64,000 nt of DNA from 66-474 sp035281745 (GTDB lineage Bacteria > Pseudomonadota > Gammaproteobacteria > Xanthomonadales > Rhodanobacteraceae). The stretch spans positions 62,001 to 126,000 of the forward strand of contig DATEDI010000005.1 in NCBI GenBank assembly GCA_035281745.1. The letters are read 5' to 3'. Below, in pieces: positions 60,797 through 64,000 of the stretch. Made by a program: the position numbers and the translations under genes. Each line of letters opens with the position of its first letter. Position 1 is the first letter of the stretch. A model generated the notes under the pieces. That model did not search any database and was not told the DNA's origin. It saw only the letters and a program-made list of their open reading frames with translations.

Positions 60797-62056
60797 ATGG
60801 ATGGGGACCCTGGGGTGAGCGACGAACGATCCGGTGACGATCTTCTGCACCAATTGCGCATCGATCGCGCGCAACGCGACGACGACGAATCGCGTCCGCG
60901 TTGGCCGTGGATCGTCGGCGCCGTCGTGGTGGTCCTGGTCATCGCGGGCGTGGCCGCGGCGTTCGCGCTGCGTGGGCAGGCCACGACGGTCGAGACCTCG
61001 ACGGCGGTGACGGCGGCATCCAGCAGCGACGCGGCGGTACTGCAGGCAACCGGCTACGTGGTCGCGCGCCGGCAGGCCACGATTTCGGCGCAGATCATTG
61101 GCACCTTGACGCAGGTTTCGGTCGACGAGGGCGCGCACGTCAAGCAGGGGCAGGTCTTGGCGCGGCTAGACCCCACGGCCTACCAGGCTCAACTCGATTC
61201 GACCAAGGCGCAGTACGCCGCCGCGCAGGCGTCAGTCGTGAAGGCGCGTGCGGTGCTAAAGCAGGATCGCGCCAATGCTGCGCGCATGAATGACGTGGTC
61301 GATCGCGGCTACGTGTCGAAGCAGGCCGCCGAGCAGGCCAACACCCAGGTCGCGACCGACGCGGCTGCACTCGACGTCGCGATCACGCAGGCCAAGGCGG
61401 CCAAGGATCAGATGCGGGCCGGCCAAGTCAACCTGGATTTCACCGTGATCCGCGCGCCGTTTGCGGGCGTGGTGACCGCCAAGGGCGCGGAAGTCGGCGA
61501 AATCGTGTCGCCGTACACCGCGGGCGGTGGCGGCATCGCGGGCGGACTTGCCACCATCGTGGACATGAACTCGCTGGAAGTGGACGTGGACGTCAACGAG
61601 TCCTATATCAGCCGCGTGAAGCCCGGCATGCCGGTCGAGGCGATCCTGGATGCCTATCCCGACTGGAAGATTCCCGCGCACGTGATCGCGATCATTCCCA
61701 GCGCCGACCGCAGCAAGGCCACGGTGAAGGTGCGCATCGCGCTGGACAAGAAGGATCCGCGCATCCTGCCCGAGATGGGCGTGCGGGTGTCGTTCCTCGA
61801 AAAGAGCGGTGAGAACCACCAGCCGTTGCCCGGCGTGCTGGTGCCGAAATCGGCGGTGGTGAAGCGCGACGGCAAGGATGTGGTGTTCGTGGTGAAGGAC
61901 GGTCACGCACAACGAACGTCCGTCACCGCGGGTGCGGATTTCTCCGACATGAAGCAGGTCACGCAAGGTTTGGACGCGGGCGCGGAAGTCGTTACCACGC
62001 CGTCCGCCGATTTGAAGGATGGCGAGAAGGTGCAGGTGAAGACCGGCGGCAACTGA
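60797..62056 (+). CDS. Periplasmic adaptor of an ABC export system (HlyD/MacA-like)
   Basis: This 419-residue membrane-fusion protein has an N-terminal cytosolic stretch and one helix (WIVGAVVVVLVIAGVAAAFA). The lipoyl halves are ATISAQIIGTLTQVSVDEGA and VIRAPFAGVVTAKGAEVGEI around an alpha-hairpin. Beta-barrel domains follow. It lies upstream of a MacB-type ATPase and a permease, so it probably links them to an outer-membrane channel. The start may be ATG 60797 or GTG 60815, the latter with GGGGA at good distance. Confidence 0.88.
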   Translation: MDGDPGVSDERSGDDLLHQLRIDRAQRDDDESRPRWPWIVGAVVVVLVIAGVAAAFALRGQATTVETSTAVTAASSSDAAVLQATGYVVARRQATISAQIIGTLTQVSVDEGAHVKQGQVLARLDPTAYQAQLDSTKAQYAAAQASVVKARAVLKQDRANAARMNDVVDRGYVSKQAAEQANTQVATDAAALDVAITQAKAAKDQMRAGQVNLDFTVIRAPFAGVVTAKGAEVGEIVSPYTAGGGGIAGGLATIVDMNSLEVDVDVNESYISRVKPGMPVEAILDAYPDWKIPAHVIAIIPSADRSKATVKVRIALDKKDPRILPEMGVRVSFLEKSGENHQPLPGVLVPKSAVVKRDGKDVVFVVKDGHAQRTSVTAGADFSDMKQVTQGLDAGAEVVTTPSADLKDGEKVQVKTGGN

Positions 62057-62058
62057 TT

Positions 62059-62182
62059 TCCCTTCTCCCTCCGGGAGAAGGTGGCCTGAAGGGCCGGATG
62101 AGGGTTCGGGTCCGCGCAACACCTGATATCGCGCGATCCGTATTCTCACCCCTGCCCCTCTCCCGGTGGGAGAGGGGTTCCA
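62059..62182 (+). repeat. Hairpin-rich intergenic repeat, copy 2 (plus inverted part)
   Basis: 62059-62121 carries CCTTCTCCCTCCGGGAGAAG then GTGGCCTGAAGGGCCGGATG and AGGGTTCGGG. An inverted half-unit (ACCCCTGCCCCTCTCCCGGT then GGGAGAGGGG) follows at 62143-62182. It fills the whole gap between the adaptor and the ATPase gene, ending just before the ribosome-binding site AGGAGA. Confidence 0.75.
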
Positions 62183-62198
62183 ATCCGAGGAGACGACG

Positions 62199-62939
<741 letters not shown>

Positions 62940-62957
62940 TGCAGCGGTGAGCTTGAA

Positions 62958-63100
62958 CCCCGCTATTTCCGGGAGAGGCGGCCGTAGGCCGCGCGCGCAG
63001 CGCGGGGGTGAGTTTCCGGGTCCTACGCGGTATCCGAGCTTGCGCGAACCCGAACCCTCATCCGGCGCTTCGCGCCACCTTCTCCCGCGGGGAGAAGGAA
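62958..63100 (-). repeat. Hairpin-rich intergenic repeat, copy 3 (inverted)
   Basis: 63047-63100 is the reverse complement of copy 2: ACCCTCATCCGGCGCTTCGC then GCCACCTTCTCCCGCGGGGA. A related forward half (GGGAGAGGCGGCCGTAGGCC) starts at 62968. The element fills the ATPase-permease gap, so the ATPase gene is bracketed by copies 2 and 3 in inverted orientation. Confidence 0.75.
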
Positions 63101-63130
63101 ACAGCAATGAATTGAGGCTGTGAGACCGTC

Positions 63131-64000
63131 ATGAAATATTTCCATCTGGTCTGGAGTGCGCTGTTCCGGCGCAAGACCCGCACGATCCTGACGCTGGTGT
63201 CGATCGTCGCGGCGTTCCTGCTGTTCGGGTTGCTCGACTCGGTGCGCGTGGCTTTTACCGCGGGCAACAACGTGGCCGGCGCGGGACGCCTGGTGGTGAC
63301 CTCGCGCATGTCGATGCAGCAGGCGCTGCCGGAGAATCTCGGCGCGCGCATCGCCAATGTGCAGGGGGTCAGTTCGGTGGCGTACGCCAACTGGTTTTCG
63401 GGTGTGTACCAGGATCCGAAGAACCAGATTTTCAGTTTTGCGGTCAGCCCGAATTACCTGGATTTGTATCCGGAACTTTCATTGCCGGCCGACCAGCGCG
63501 CAGCGTGGGATCGCACCCGTACCGGCGCGATCGTCGGCGCGGCGCTGGCCAAGCGCTTCGGCTGGAAGATCGGCGACAAGATTCCGCTGCAGTCGACGAT
63601 CTGGCCGTCCAAATCCAGCGGCAACAACACCTGGACGTTCGACATCACCGGGATCTTCCATGCCAAGGACAAGAAGGACGCGGGCAACGAACAGATGCTG
63701 ATGTTCCACTGGAAGTATTTCGACGAAAACAACCGCTTCGGTTCCGGCGAGGTGCACTGGTACGTGGTGAAGGTGGCCGATCCGGCGCGCGCGGACTCGG
63801 TGGCCAAGGCCATCGATGCACTGTCCGCCAACTCCGATCACGAGACCCGCACGCAAACCGAGCAGGCGTTCCAGGCATCCTTCATCAAGCAGTTGATCAA
63901 CATCGGCTTCGTGGTCGCCGCGATCATGGGCGCGGTGTTCTTCACGCTGCTGCTGCTGACCGGCAACACCATGATGCAGGCGGTGCGCGAACGCACGTCG
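63131..64000 (+). CDS. MacB/FtsX-family ABC permease, 5' part
   Basis: The first 290 codons of an inner-membrane permease are present; the 3' end is outside the window. It begins MKYFHLVWSALFRRKTRTIL with a first helix (LVSIVAAFLLFGLLDSV), followed by a large periplasmic MacB-like domain with GARIANVQGVSSVAYANWFS and GAIVGAALAKRFGWKIGDKI. The second helix (IGFVVAAIMGAVFFTLLLLT) starts near the edge. Together with the upstream genes it forms a tripartite efflux or lipoprotein-handling system of unknown substrate. Confidence 0.9.
   Translation, partial: MKYFHLVWSALFRRKTRTILTLVSIVAAFLLFGLLDSVRVAFTAGNNVAGAGRLVVTSRMSMQQALPENLGARIANVQGVSSVAYANWFSGVYQDPKNQIFSFAVSPNYLDLYPELSLPADQRAAWDRTRTGAIVGAALAKRFGWKIGDKIPLQSTIWPSKSSGNNTWTFDITGIFHAKDKKDAGNEQMLMFHWKYFDENNRFGSGEVHWYVVKVADPARADSVAKAIDALSANSDHETRTQTEQAFQASFIKQLINIGFVVAAIMGAVFFTLLLLTGNTMMQAVRERTS

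Overview
The window is high-GC and looks like a gammaproteobacterium of the Xanthomonadales (Lysobacterales), perhaps Rhodanobacteraceae. The evidence is the core gene order gmk ... rpoZ-spoT-ridA-recG, the mrcA/pilMNOPQ divergon, and the style of the proteins. That placement is an inference from layout, not from a search. No tRNA, rRNA, CRISPR array, transposase or integrase was seen.

Positions 1 to about 28.74 kb are accessory DNA rich in metal resistance. From the left: the end of an NTF2-like gene, a DUF411 lipoprotein and a copper ATPase (copA); a copB relic; an undecaprenyl-diphosphate phosphatase (uppP/pbrB-like); a Fur-box-controlled cupredoxin plus FTR1 iron permease unit with an outer-membrane protein; a minus-strand unit cadA/pbrA, zinc-ribbon gene, lspA, lipid kinase, opposite a cadR/pbrR regulator with a textbook 19-bp-spacer MerR promoter; a chain czcI-czcC-czcB-czcA-PII-like-cation transporter-czcD on the minus strand; a dmeF/zitB-type CDF gene sharing a 20-bp upstream motif with czcI; an overlapping arsR-arsI-arsC-acr3 operon; a CaCA exchanger; and a DMT transporter with a histidine-rich tail. 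Four decayed pieces of one cation-transporter family, plus relics of copB and a GDCCVxC protein, are scattered among these genes.

The accessory block stops just before gmk. The last codons in front of gmk read like the extreme C-terminus of YicC, the gene normally found there. The simplest reading is an island inserted at the 3' end of yicC, with this end being its right junction.

From 28.77 kb onward the content is chromosomal: gmk; a complete mla phospholipid-transport set (mlaFEDCB with mlaA convergent) sitting between gmk and rpoZ; rpoZ, spoT, a membrane-anchored unknown, ridA, recG; rpmE2 and gltA; an unknown protein; mrcA divergent from pilMNOPQ; a moxR/DUF58/bat operon; a macrodomain protein, mscL and an FAH-family enzyme; and the start of a MacA/MacB-like ABC export unit that runs off the right edge.

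Two families of short intergenic repeats occur in the core part: a unit of about 90 bp placed right at the stop codons of three genes (four copies), and a hairpin-rich repeat with the core GATGAGGGTTCGGG (three loci, two of them flanking one ABC ATPase gene).
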